Part shown: positions 26,896 to 35,655 of the stretch, in pieces
How the letters are laid out: each line of letters starts with the position of its first letter
Numbering within the stretch: position 1 is the first letter of the stretch
Source of the DNA: Planctomycetota bacterium
GTDB taxonomy: Bacteria; Planctomycetota; Planctomycetia; Pirellulales; Pirellulaceae
NCBI GenBank assembly: GCA_018970165.1
Contig: JAGWWZ010000031.1
Span: forward strand, 1-36,845
Reading direction: 5' to 3'
DNA: 36,845 nt
Program-made: the position numbers and the translations under genes
The notes under the pieces: model-generated
Seen by the model: only the letters and a program-made list of their open reading frames with translations
The model's database searches: none
Told to the model about the DNA's origin: nothing

Positions 26896-27859
26896 GGTGC
26901 TGCTCGCTTGTTTGCTGGTCCAAGCATGGACGACGAGTATACTTCTGGCCCAAGAAGCGCCTCGCGATCGACGCATGTGTGTGGTGCTCGGAGCCGCGGG
27001 AGAGTCGCAATATGGTGACGCGTTCAGAACCTGGGGCTCTCGTTGGCAACAAGCGGCGAGCGGTTTTGACTTTACAATGATCGATGGAACGGACGATGCG
27101 CAAACGGGTGACACGCTAGCGCATCGAGACGCGATCATGCAATGGATCTCGAGGGCCGATCCGAGCGTACGTGAGCATTGGCTGATCTTCATTGGGCATG
27201 GCACGCACGATGCAAAGACCACTCGCTTCAATCTGAAGGGCCCGGATATATCGGCGATCGACCTCGGAAAATCACTCAACGGGAAACCCGGGAAATGGGT
27301 CCTGATCTTTTGTTCCTCTGCTAGTGCGCCGTTTCTTTCGGCCGTGTCGGGAGCGGATCGTGTTGTGATTACCGCAACCAAGAGCGGGTCCGAAGAAAAC
27401 TATTCACGCTTCGGCGATTTCCTGTCGCAGAGTCTGAGCGATGACCAGGCCGACATGGACCACGATCGGACCGTATCGGTTCTCGAGTTGTTTCTCGCCG
27501 CCAGTCGTCGCGTTGAGAGATACTATGCCGAGCAAAGCCTACTGGCTACTGAACAGTCACTCCTGGACGACAACGGAGATGGTCGAGGAACACCGGCTGT
27601 GTTTTATCGGGGAGTCCGTGCGGTCAAGGCTCCAACCGAGGGTGCATCTTTGGATGGCGAAGCTGCCCGGCGAATCGTTCTGTCCCGAAACGGGCCTTCC
27701 CTATCTCGAGAGAACGAGGACAGGATCGCGGCGATCGAGTCCGCGATCGAAGCACTTCGTAGCAAAAAGACTGACATGGATATCGATTTCTACTATGACG
27801 AACTCGAGAAACTTCTTGTGCAGCTCGCAGGTTACCTCCAGCAGAACCAAAATCCTTGA
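26882..27859 (+). CDS. secreted clan CD (C13/caspase-like) cysteine peptidase-like protein with EF-hand-like loops
   Basis: The protein has 325 residues. A signal peptide (KVLLACLLVQAWTTSILLAQ) ends near residue 24. A caspase/legumain-type core is visible: strand CVVLGAAG, then WLIFIGHGTHD with candidate catalytic His106, then WVLIFCSSASAPF with candidate Cys144, then VVITATKSGSEENYSRFGDF. The His-Gly and Cys-Ser-(Ser/Ala) pair in this order and spacing is characteristic of clan CD. Two acidic loops, DMDHDRTVSVLELF (191-204) and DDNGDGRGTP (229-238), resemble calcium-binding EF-hand/dockerin loops. The C-terminal 60 residues are helical. It is the last gene of the MoxR operon. Substrate and activity are unknown. 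Confidence 0.75.
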   Translation: MVWRKVLLACLLVQAWTTSILLAQEAPRDRRMCVVLGAAGESQYGDAFRTWGSRWQQAASGFDFTMIDGTDDAQTGDTLAHRDAIMQWISRADPSVREHWLIFIGHGTHDAKTTRFNLKGPDISAIDLGKSLNGKPGKWVLIFCSSASAPFLSAVSGADRVVITATKSGSEENYSRFGDFLSQSLSDDQADMDHDRTVSVLELFLAASRRVERYYAEQSLLATEQSLLDDNGDGRGTPAVFYRGVRAVKAPTEGASLDGEAARRIVLSRNGPSLSRENEDRIAAIESAIEALRSKKTDMDIDFYYDELEKLLVQLAGYLQQNQNP

Positions 27860-27914
27860 TATCCTGTTCTCGATCTCGATGAATTTTTCAGTTTCAGTAG
27901 GACGAATGCGATAC

Positions 27915-27920
27915 GAGGAG
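27915..27920 (+). promoter_or_regulatory. Shine-Dalgarno site fixing GTG 27926
   Basis: GAGGAG lies 5 nt upstream of GTG 27926, a strong site for this genome. It settles the unusual GTG start of the adaptor gene and suggests the RND pair is translated independently of the operon ahead (66-nt gap). Confidence 0.7.
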
Positions 27921-27925
27921 ACTCT

Positions 27926-29080
27926 GTGGGAATCAATCATTCTCTAGCAACGACAATGCTGCTAGGAGCACTCGTGGCGGCGTCCCATGGTTGTGCATCC
28001 AAGAAGATCGAACCTGTATCCGCCCCGCCACCGGAAGTTACGGTAGCACTCCCTATTGCACGGCCGGTAACCGAATTCTACGAGTACATCGGACGCACGC
28101 GAGCACCGCAGCGAGTCGACGTTCGGTCTCGCGTCACAGGATATCTAACCAAGATTCATTTCGAGGACGGAAAAGAAGTCCAGGTAGGTGAGCCTCTTTT
28201 CGAAATCGATAATCGTCCGTATCAGTATGCTTTGGAAACCGCGCAGGCACGGCTGCAGCAGGCCGAGGCTCAACTCAAGTTGTCGAATCAATTGCTAGAG
28301 CGCAATAAGAGCTTGGCCAATACCAACGCGGTCTCTCAGCAAGATCTGGACGATGCCGTGCAGCGACAAGCCAGCGCGGTGGCGGAATTGAATGCATCCA
28401 AAGCCGCGATCTCTCAAGCGAAGCTCGATCTCGAATTCTGTAGCATCACCGCGCCGATCGCCGGTCGGCTTAGCCAAACCAATATCACCGTAGGCAACCT
28501 GATCGGATCCACGCAATCGGAATCAACACCTCTGACCACGATCGCGAGCGTCGATCCGATTCATGTTTTGTTCGATGTTGACGAAGCGGCGGTCCTGCGA
28601 TTCCGCGAGATGCGTCGCGAGCAGGGTGACGATGTCCAATTTACGCACGTGCGAGAACTGAATCAGAAAATCCTCGTCGGCCTCTCGAACGAAACCAATT
28701 TCCCCCATGAAGCGATCCTCGACTTTGTCGATAACGAAGTGCGAACAACGACAGGGACACTCTTAGTTCGTGCGGAGCTTCCGAACAAGGATCGATTCTT
28801 TGCGCCTGGCATGTTCGTTCGAGTTCGGATTCCCATTGGACGCCCGGTCGATTCCCTTCTCGTTCCCGACCGGGCAATCTTGAATGATCAAAGCCTCAAA
28901 TATGTGCTAGTGGTCGACAGCAATAATCTAGCTCAGCGTCGAGATGTGGAGTTGGGAACTTTAGATAATGGACTTCGCGTGATCCGGCGCGGCATCGAAG
29001 CGACCGATCGCGTGATCGTCAACGGCATTCAGCGGGCCCGCCCCGGAGCCAAGGTCAATCCAGGGACGGAGCGGAACTAG
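27926..29080 (+). CDS. RND efflux periplasmic adaptor (membrane fusion protein)
   Basis: The protein has 384 residues. The signal segment (LATTMLLGALVAASHGC) ends in a weak lipobox with Cys23. A biotinyl-lipoyl half-domain follows (VDVRSRVTGYLTKIHFEDGK, then VGEPLFEIDNRPY at about 83-95). A helical hairpin at about 95-170 (ALETAQARLQQAEAQLKLSN, AVSQQDLDDAVQRQASAVAE) is followed by the second lipoyl half (FCSITAPIAGRLSQTNITVG), a beta-barrel domain (DPIHVLFDVDEAAVLRFRE) and a membrane-proximal C-terminus. It links the inner-membrane pump encoded 2 nt downstream to an outer-membrane channel that is not encoded in this window. Confidence 0.95.
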   Translation: MGINHSLATTMLLGALVAASHGCASKKIEPVSAPPPEVTVALPIARPVTEFYEYIGRTRAPQRVDVRSRVTGYLTKIHFEDGKEVQVGEPLFEIDNRPYQYALETAQARLQQAEAQLKLSNQLLERNKSLANTNAVSQQDLDDAVQRQASAVAELNASKAAISQAKLDLEFCSITAPIAGRLSQTNITVGNLIGSTQSESTPLTTIASVDPIHVLFDVDEAAVLRFREMRREQGDDVQFTHVRELNQKILVGLSNETNFPHEAILDFVDNEVRTTTGTLLVRAELPNKDRFFAPGMFVRVRIPIGRPVDSLLVPDRAILNDQSLKYVLVVDSNNLAQRRDVELGTLDNGLRVIRRGIEATDRVIVNGIQRARPGAKVNPGTERN

Positions 29081-29082
29081 CC

Positions 29083-32000
29083 ATGCTCGCACGATTCTTT
29101 GTCGATCGACCGGTCTTTGCGACCGTGCTTTCGCTCGCAATCATTCTTCTAGGGATCATCTCTCTCGCTCGGCTTCCCGTTGCTCAGTATCCCGAAGTCA
29201 CTCCGCCGACGATCCAGATCACGGCGGTTTACCCGGGTGCAAACGCCCAGGTGGTCGCGGAAACCGTTGCGGCCCCATTGGAACAAGAGGTCAACGGCGT
29301 CGAGAAGATGATTTACATGTCTTCGCGATGCACCAACGATGGCGTACTGACACTAGATATCACTTTTGAACTGGGAACCAACATCGACTCGGCGCAGGTA
29401 CTCGTCCAAAATCGTGTCGCCATCGCTGAGGCAAAGCTGCCCGAAGAGGTCCGGCGTCAGGGGGTGGTTACTAAGAAAAAATCGCCGAGCATTCTGTTAG
29501 CGGTCAACATCGTCGCCTCCGAGCCGCGATACGATCAGCTCTATCTCTCAAACTTTGCCACCATCGAAGTCAAGGATGCATTGACGCGCATTCCCGGTGT
29601 AGGAGACGTCGGCATGCTTGGGGCTCGCGACTACTCGATGCGTATCTGGCTGGATCCAGAGAAACTCGCGATTCGTAATCTCAATGCCGGCGATGTAGTG
29701 AAAGCTCTGCAGGAACAGAACGTTCAGGTTGCAGCCGGACGCATCGGACAAGAGCCCATCGCTCAGGGACAGGATTTTCAGTTGGCGATCAATACCAAGG
29801 GACGTCTGCTCGAACCGGAGCAATTCGATGCAATCGTTGTGAAGACCGGATCGGATCGTGAATTAGTTCGACTCGGCGATATCGCACGGGCGGAGTTGGG
29901 AGCGAGAAACTATGACGTTTCCAGTTCGCTCGATGGCAAGCCGACCACCACGATGGCGGTCTTTCAACTCCCAGGTAGCAACGCGCTCGAGACTGCGAAA
30001 GCAGTTCGAGAAGAAATGGAGGAGTTGAAGCGAACCCGTTTTCCACCCGGGGTCGATTATGCGATCGTGTACGACACGACCGTATTTGTCGAGGAATCGG
30101 TGCACGAAGTCTACAAGACATTGTTCGAGGCGTTCGTCCTCGTCTTTCTTGTCGTCCTGCTCTTCTTGCAGGATTGGCGAGCCACACTGATGCCGATGAT
30201 CGATGTACCGGTATCTCTAATCGGGACACTGGCTGTCATGCAATGGATGGGATTCTCGCTCAACAACCTCTCTATGCTTGGACTCGTGGTCGCCATCGGC
30301 ATCGTCGTCGATGATGCGATCGTGGTCGTAGAGAATATCGAGCGATGGATGAACAAGGGGCTTCCTGCTCGCGAGGCGACCATTCGAGCGATGGAGGAAA
30401 TTACGGGACCGGTCATCGCCATCACATTAGTGCTCAGCTCGGTGTTTCTCCCCACCATTTTCATCGCGGGTATCCCAGGAAAATTCTTTCAACAGTTTGC
30501 ATTGACTATCGCGGCATCGACCATCATTTCCGCCATCAATGCGATGACGATGGCCCCAGCCCGAGCTGTGACCTTGATCAAACCGCACCGCGAGGGTCAT
30601 CCTCGGGAGGCGTTACCTTGGTGGGGAGTGGGTGCCCTCGCCGCCTACTTCGCTTATCGACTAGGTGACTCATTATTGCTTCCGTATCTGCAGTCCTCTT
30701 CGATTGAGTACGGAGCGATTGCGGTGCTCGCCTTAGTGGGATTCGGACTCGGTGCGTGGGCGAATGGTTGGGTGAACGGGTTCTTGCAATGGCTGTTCGC
30801 AGGATTCAATCGAATGTTTGATGCGCTCACCCAGGTGTACGGAAAAACGGTATCCCTCGCCGTTCGTTTGAGCTTCATTATGTTGATCGCCTACGTTGGA
30901 CTGATCGCCCTGACAGCCCGAGGTTTCCAGGTTGTTCCTGGAGGTTTTATCCCCCAGCAGGACAAGGGCTATCTGATCGTCAATGCACAACTGCCCGATG
31001 GTGCGAGCCTGCAGCGAACGAAAGCCGTCGCCGATCGGATGGATCAGATGATTTTGGATACCGAGGGGGTAGAACATACGATCAGTCTGCCCGGGTACTC
31101 CGTCTTTACCAGCACCAACGCTTCCAACTCGGTCGGAATGTTCGTTGTCCTAGAACCGTTTGAACATCGTGCAGGAAACAAGGAGCTCTATGCTTCGCGT
31201 GTGATTGAGAAGCTTCAATCGAAATTGGATGCGATTCAGGAAGCGAAAATTGTTGTTGTCGGAGCACCACCGATCGATGGTCTGGCATCGACGGCAGGGA
31301 TGAAGATGCAGGTTCAGGATCGCAACGGAGCGGGTCCCAATGCACTGCAGGGAGCGATCGACAATCTCGTGATCGCGGGGCGATCCGATCCACGCTTGGT
31401 CGGAGTGTACAGCAACTATTTCGCCAATGAGCCTCAACTGTATATCGATATCAATCGTGAAAAAGCGAAAGCCGCTGGGGTTGCACTCAACGATGTCTTT
31501 CAAACCCTTCAGGCATACTTGGGATCTGCTTATGCGAACGACATCACCCGCTTTGGCCGAAACTGGCAAGTCAATGTACAAGCAGATGCCGGTTTTCGAC
31601 GCAACACTGCGGATATCGGAAAGCTACAAGTGAGGAACCAAAAGAATGAAATGGTTCCGCTAGCAACCCTAGTCGATGTTCGCGATGTCAGCGGTCCTGG
31701 GATCGTGACTCGCTTCAATATGTATCCATCGGCGGATTTCATCGCCAGTCCGGCTGCGGGGAATGGGACCGGGGATGCCATCGCCTTGATGAATGGTATT
31801 GCGGAGAGAGAACTTCCCAGTTCGATGAGTTCGGAATGGACCGAACTGGCTTACCAACAGATCGTTGTTGGAAAAGATTTGTTGACCAAATGGGTTTTTC
31901 CACTGGCGGTCTTGTTTGTGTTCTTGGTCCTCGCGGCTCAGTACGAGAGTTGGTCGATGCCAATGGCGATCCTTTTGATCGTTCCGATGTGTCTGTTGGC

Positions 32001-32388
32001 TGCCGTTGCCGGATTGTGGCTCAATGGATCCGAGAACAACATCTTCACTCAAATAGGTCTGGTGGTGCTGATCGCTTTGGCGGCCAAGAACGCAATTCTC
32101 ATCGTCGAGTTCGCAAAACAGCTTCAGGAAGAGGGCAAGGATCGGCGCGAGGCCGTCATCGAGGCATGCCGTGTCCGCTTGCGTCCAATCCTCATGACTT
32201 CGTTTGCGTTTATCCTGGGAGTCGCACCGCTCATGCTCGGTCGCGGCGCGGGATTCGAGATGCGATATTCCCTCGGATTGGCGGTGTTTTCCGGGATGCT
32301 GGGGGTAACTCTCTTCGGCTTGTTTTTTACTCCCGTCTTTTACTACCTCATCGACCGATGGACTCGCCGTCCACCAAAAAACCACTAG
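29083..32388 (+). CDS. HAE1-type RND efflux pump (AcrB-like permease)
   Basis: The protein has 1101 residues, a little longer than AcrB (about 1050). It begins with the standard ARFFVDRPVFATVLSLAIIL helix and continues through LPVAQYPEVTPPTIQITAVY. The proton-relay acidic pair is Asp410-Asp411 in GIVVDDAIVVVENIERWM, and the partner lysine is Lys1002 in AAKNAILIVEFAKQL. Two large periplasmic porter loops are present. About 60 additional residues after TM6 (roughly residues 505-570) contain two extra hydrophobic stretches (ALPWWGVGALAAYFAYRLGD, YGAIAVLALVGFGLGAW) absent from AcrB. The substrate cannot be predicted. It forms a two-gene unit with the adaptor, 2 nt apart. Confidence 0.97.
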   Translation: MLARFFVDRPVFATVLSLAIILLGIISLARLPVAQYPEVTPPTIQITAVYPGANAQVVAETVAAPLEQEVNGVEKMIYMSSRCTNDGVLTLDITFELGTNIDSAQVLVQNRVAIAEAKLPEEVRRQGVVTKKKSPSILLAVNIVASEPRYDQLYLSNFATIEVKDALTRIPGVGDVGMLGARDYSMRIWLDPEKLAIRNLNAGDVVKALQEQNVQVAAGRIGQEPIAQGQDFQLAINTKGRLLEPEQFDAIVVKTGSDRELVRLGDIARAELGARNYDVSSSLDGKPTTTMAVFQLPGSNALETAKAVREEMEELKRTRFPPGVDYAIVYDTTVFVEESVHEVYKTLFEAFVLVFLVVLLFLQDWRATLMPMIDVPVSLIGTLAVMQWMGFSLNNLSMLGLVVAIGIVVDDAIVVVENIERWMNKGLPAREATIRAMEEITGPVIAITLVLSSVFLPTIFIAGIPGKFFQQFALTIAASTIISAINAMTMAPARAVTLIKPHREGHPREALPWWGVGALAAYFAYRLGDSLLLPYLQSSSIEYGAIAVLALVGFGLGAWANGWVNGFLQWLFAGFNRMFDALTQVYGKTVSLAVRLSFIMLIAYVGLIALTARGFQVVPGGFIPQQDKGYLIVNAQLPDGASLQRTKAVADRMDQMILDTEGVEHTISLPGYSVFTSTNASNSVGMFVVLEPFEHRAGNKELYASRVIEKLQSKLDAIQEAKIVVVGAPPIDGLASTAGMKMQVQDRNGAGPNALQGAIDNLVIAGRSDPRLVGVYSNYFANEPQLYIDINREKAKAAGVALNDVFQTLQAYLGSAYANDITRFGRNWQVNVQADAGFRRNTADIGKLQVRNQKNEMVPLATLVDVRDVSGPGIVTRFNMYPSADFIASPAAGNGTGDAIALMNGIAERELPSSMSSEWTELAYQQIVVGKDLLTKWVFPLAVLFVFLVLAAQYESWSMPMAILLIVPMCLLAAVAGLWLNGSENNIFTQIGLVVLIALAAKNAILIVEFAKQLQEEGKDRREAVIEACRVRLRPILMTSFAFILGVAPLMLGRGAGFEMRYSLGLAVFSGMLGVTLFGLFFTPVFYYLIDRWTRRPPKNH

Positions 32389-32391
32389 CAC

Positions 32392-32431
32392 ACAAACCGA
32401 CCATATTCGGCTAGAATGCCGTACGGTTTGT
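32392..32431. other. two-part stem-loop in the 32389-32463 gap
   Basis: ACAAACCG (32392-32399) and CGGTTTGT (32424-32431) are a perfect 8-bp inverted repeat. Inside it, CGGC (32408-32411) and GCCG (32418-32421) form a second 4-bp stem around TAGAAT. It lies 3 nt after the pump stop and could be a transcription terminator of the efflux operon. The downstream tract (CATTCTTCCC) is only moderately T-rich, and TAGAAT could instead be a -10 box of the next gene. Confidence 0.45.
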
Positions 32432-32463
32432 CATTCTTCCCAACTTGTTTTTGAACAACGACG

Positions 32464-34092
32464 ATGTCCTCCTCTCAATCTTCCCATTCCGAACCGATCA
32501 AGTGGAACTACAACCTACCCAGGCTCTTTCTCGAACAATGTCGAAAGAAGGGGAATCGGGTCAAAGTCGTCGACACAACCGGGGTCAAACTCTCCGGCAA
32601 CGACATGCTGCTCAGGACTCTGGCACTCAAGCGAATTATCGAACGAGAGGCGATCAAACCCAGTGAAGAGCACGTAGGGGTTCTGCTTCCGCCGACGGTC
32701 CCCGCAGTCGTCACCAATATGGCTCTCACCTTGTCCCGACGAGTTGCGGTCAACTTGAATTACACCGTCTCGGAATCGATCATCAATCGATGCATCGAAA
32801 TTGCAGAGATCAAGCATGTGATCACCAGTCGCAAGGTGATGGACAAACTCGGATACAAGCTCGACTGCGACTTGGTCTATTTAGAAGACCTTAAGGATAA
32901 AGCGATTTTGGCCGATAAACTTGCGGCCTTTATTCAGGCTAAGGTCATGCCGATCTCGATGCTGGCTCGCAAGTTCAAGCTCAACTCAGTCAAACCCGAC
33001 GATCGCCTTACGATCATCTTCACATCGGGATCGACCGGTATCCCGAAGGGGGTGCCGCTGACGATGCTCAACATCGCATCGAACGTGCAAGGGATCAACA
33101 CAATCATCGATGTTCGAGACGACGACTGCTTCTTGGGCATCCTTCCCTTCTTTCATTCCTTTGGCTATACGGTCACCCTGTGGGGTACGATGGCCCTTCC
33201 CGCATCCGCTGCCTACCATTTCAATCCGCTCGAGCCCAAGCAGATTGGCAAGTTGATCGAACAGACCAAGTGCACGGTCGTGCTGGGGACGCCAACTTTC
33301 TTGCGTGCGTTCCTCAAGCGAATCGAACCTGAGCAATTCAAATCGGTAGAGATCGTTATTGTCGGTGCCGAGAAGATGCCGATCCCGCTCGCTGACGCAT
33401 TTGAAGCCCGATTCGGGGTCCGACCCACCGAAGGGTATGGCACGACGGAACTGAGTCCGGTTGTCTCGGTCAATTTCCCGCCGCGACGCGCTCGGACACC
33501 GGAACAGAAACTACGGCTGCGCGAGGGATCGGTCGGACAACCGTTGCCGGGGATTCGAGCTCGCTCGGTGTCGCTCGACGACGGACATGTGCTCGGTCCC
33601 AATGAAGATGGTATGCTCGAATTCGCCGGCCCCAATGTGATGCCCGGCTATCTCAAACAGCCGGAGTTGACTGCCAAAGTCATGCATGGTGAATGGTACA
33701 CCTCGGGAGATGTTGGACACGTCGATAAAGATGGGTTCATCTACATCACCGGACGGGAGAGCCGTTTTTCCAAGATCGGTGGCGAGATGGTTCCTCATAT
33801 TCAAGTCGAGGAAGAGATCGCCAAGATCGTTGGTGGCAACGAAGACACAACCACCATCGCTGTTTGTGGCGTGCCCGATGAAAAGAAGGGGGAACGATTG
33901 ATCGTTCTCTATTCACAACTGGAGCATCCACCAGAAGTGATCGTTCGCAAATTGATCGAGGCGGGACTCCCCGGCATTTTTGTGCCGAGCCCCGATAGCT
34001 TCGTCCAAGTGGATGCGATTCCGATTTTAGGGACTGGCAAGCTCGACTTGCGTGGTCTTCAGAAACTGGCGCTCGAAAAATGCAACTCCTAG
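32464..34092 (+). CDS. acyl-[ACP]/acyl-CoA synthetase, Aas C-terminal type
   Basis: This ANL-superfamily AMP-forming ligase has 542 residues. Core motifs are the phosphate loop FTSGSTGIPKG at 186-196, the A5 motif GYGTTELSP at 324-332, the A7/A8 hinge YTSGDVGHVDKDGFIYITGR, and the catalytic C-terminal lysine in ILGTGKLDLRGLQ. The sequence most resembles the acyl-ACP synthetase half of bacterial Aas (LNYTVSESIINRCIEIAEIK, PFFHSFGYTVTLW). The N-terminal glycerophosphate-acyltransferase domain of Aas is missing and not encoded nearby. It would load fatty acids onto a carrier. It is followed after 30 nt by an LplT-like transporter gene, the same partner as in enterobacteria. Confidence 0.9.
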   Translation: MSSSQSSHSEPIKWNYNLPRLFLEQCRKKGNRVKVVDTTGVKLSGNDMLLRTLALKRIIEREAIKPSEEHVGVLLPPTVPAVVTNMALTLSRRVAVNLNYTVSESIINRCIEIAEIKHVITSRKVMDKLGYKLDCDLVYLEDLKDKAILADKLAAFIQAKVMPISMLARKFKLNSVKPDDRLTIIFTSGSTGIPKGVPLTMLNIASNVQGINTIIDVRDDDCFLGILPFFHSFGYTVTLWGTMALPASAAYHFNPLEPKQIGKLIEQTKCTVVLGTPTFLRAFLKRIEPEQFKSVEIVIVGAEKMPIPLADAFEARFGVRPTEGYGTTELSPVVSVNFPPRRARTPEQKLRLREGSVGQPLPGIRARSVSLDDGHVLGPNEDGMLEFAGPNVMPGYLKQPELTAKVMHGEWYTSGDVGHVDKDGFIYITGRESRFSKIGGEMVPHIQVEEEIAKIVGGNEDTTTIAVCGVPDEKKGERLIVLYSQLEHPPEVIVRKLIEAGLPGIFVPSPDSFVQVDAIPILGTGKLDLRGLQKLALEKCNS

Positions 34093-34122
34093 ACGCGTTT
34101 TATACTCACAGGATTCTTTTCG

Positions 34123-35424
34123 ATGGATGAAACGCAAGCGGACGGTCGCCCTACATTGCTTCGAGATCGATCGTTCTGGGGGTTGGCGATCACCCAGTTC
34201 CTCGGCGCGTTCAACGATAATCTGTATAAGCAGATGATGCTGCTGATGGCGATTCCCGGCGTGGCGATGGCCGTTAAGAGTGGAGATCGCCAGGGGTGGG
34301 CAACGGCTCTTTTCAGCTTGCCCTTTGTCTTGTTGAGTAGCTACGCGGGCTTTCTATCCGATCGATACAGCAAAAGCTCGATCATTGTCATCTGCAAGTT
34401 TGCTGAGATAGCTATCACCCTCTTGGCGATCCTCGCATTTTCGTTATATGGTAATTTCGGCGACTGGGGAACATGGAGTGTCCTCCTGCTCATGGGGGTT
34501 CACAGCACGTTCTTCGGGCCCGGTAAATATGGCATTCTCCCCGAACTGTTTCGAAAGGCAGACGCTCCTCGCGCCAATGGCTTGATCCTGATGTCAACCT
34601 TCCTGGCGATCATCCTCGGGGTCGTTCTGGCGGGTGTGATCAAGGACTTGCTCGTGATCAAGAACGCGGATGGGACCGAGGACTTCAGTCATTTGTGGAT
34701 TGGATCGATGGTTTGTACGGGGGTTGCAATCGTGGGAACCATCTCTTCGCTGTTCATTCGCAAAACGCTACCCGCACAGCCCGATGCTCAATTGGTCATG
34801 GCGGATTTCGTCGCACCGACACCGGTGCGTGAATTGTTCCGTCGGGACAGCCCGCTACTCCTGGCGATTATCGTATCGAGCGTCTTCTGGCTGATCGGCG
34901 GGATCGTGATGCCCGTGGTCAATGCAATGGGCAAAGTGCAAATGGGCCTGACCTCAGATGGAGCCGTGAGTGTTCTTACCGGCGGGCTTGCGATTGGCAT
35001 CATTCTGGGTGCCGTATGTGCGAACGTGGTGTTCAAGCAGATGAATGCCGCGACGCAGGTGCGACTCGGCATGATCATCATGATCGTGGCAATGGTGATC
35101 TTAGGCTTCTGGTTGCAAGGAGGCCAACCGGTCCTCGGCTATGCAGGTTCTTTGGTCTTTTTGATCATCGCCGGTATTGGCGCAGCGGTCTTTGTCATCC
35201 CTCTTCAGGTCTTCCTCCAACAGCGCCCTCCCGCCGAAATCAAAGGTCGAATGATCGCGACGATGAATTTCGCGAACTTCGTTGGGATTCTCTTAGCAGG
35301 TCCCCTCTATCAACTATTTCTTTCGCTAGCGACTAGTATCGACTGGCCGGTATCTTCCGTATTTTGGATGATGTCGCTGATGTTGTTACCCATTGCCTTA
35401 TTTTATCGCTTGCCAAACGACTAA
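34123..35424 (+). CDS. LplT-like MFS transporter (probable lysophospholipid transporter)
   Basis: The protein has 433 residues and about 12 predicted membrane helices. LplT-type motifs are ITQFLGAFNDNLYKQMMLLM near the N-terminus and GVHSTFFGPGKYGILPELF before helix 5; the first-half MFS loop is FLSDRYSKSS. In enterobacteria LplT moves lysophospholipids to the inner leaflet for reacylation by Aas. Here the Aas-like synthetase lies directly upstream, which strongly suggests a shared job, though whether it acts on lysophospholipid or free fatty acid is not proven. Start ATG 34123 has an AGGA site 9 nt upstream. Confidence 0.85.
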   Translation: MDETQADGRPTLLRDRSFWGLAITQFLGAFNDNLYKQMMLLMAIPGVAMAVKSGDRQGWATALFSLPFVLLSSYAGFLSDRYSKSSIIVICKFAEIAITLLAILAFSLYGNFGDWGTWSVLLLMGVHSTFFGPGKYGILPELFRKADAPRANGLILMSTFLAIILGVVLAGVIKDLLVIKNADGTEDFSHLWIGSMVCTGVAIVGTISSLFIRKTLPAQPDAQLVMADFVAPTPVRELFRRDSPLLLAIIVSSVFWLIGGIVMPVVNAMGKVQMGLTSDGAVSVLTGGLAIGIILGAVCANVVFKQMNAATQVRLGMIIMIVAMVILGFWLQGGQPVLGYAGSLVFLIIAGIGAAVFVIPLQVFLQQRPPAEIKGRMIATMNFANFVGILLAGPLYQLFLSLATSIDWPVSSVFWMMSLMLLPIALFYRLPND

Positions 35425-35571
35425 GGGCGGCTCGGGTGGCACGCTCGGAGGCTTTGCGACGGGCGTGGGATCCTAGCTCGGACACGTCGCAGCTGCCAGC
35501 GGTAATCGCAAAACCGCTCGAATCCCATTTCAAATTGCAGCAATCTCGAAAAACTCTCTTCATCATCCTTT

Positions 35572-35588
35572 CTGCTATAATAGAGCAG
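35572..35588 (+). promoter_or_regulatory. palindromic element around a TATAAT box
   Basis: CTGCTATAATAGAGCAG contains a perfect TATAAT (35576-35581) within an imperfect palindrome, 74 nt before ATG 35656. No good -35 is seen at 17-nt spacing. A -10 box overlapped by an operator is possible. Upstream, AGCGGT (35498-35503) and ACCGCT (35513-35518) form a small hairpin without a T-run after the MFS gene. The rest of 35425-35655 shows no gene. Confidence 0.35.
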
Positions 35589-35655
35589 TCATTCAAGTCA
35601 CCCCACACAGTGACTACCCCGCCACTACTATCCCACCCCACCCACCCTTCCAACG

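Noticed and set aside
31669-32391. 240-residue minus-strand frame within the RND pump gene
   Set aside because: It lies antisense to the conserved pump C-terminus; composition is typical of a shadow frame.
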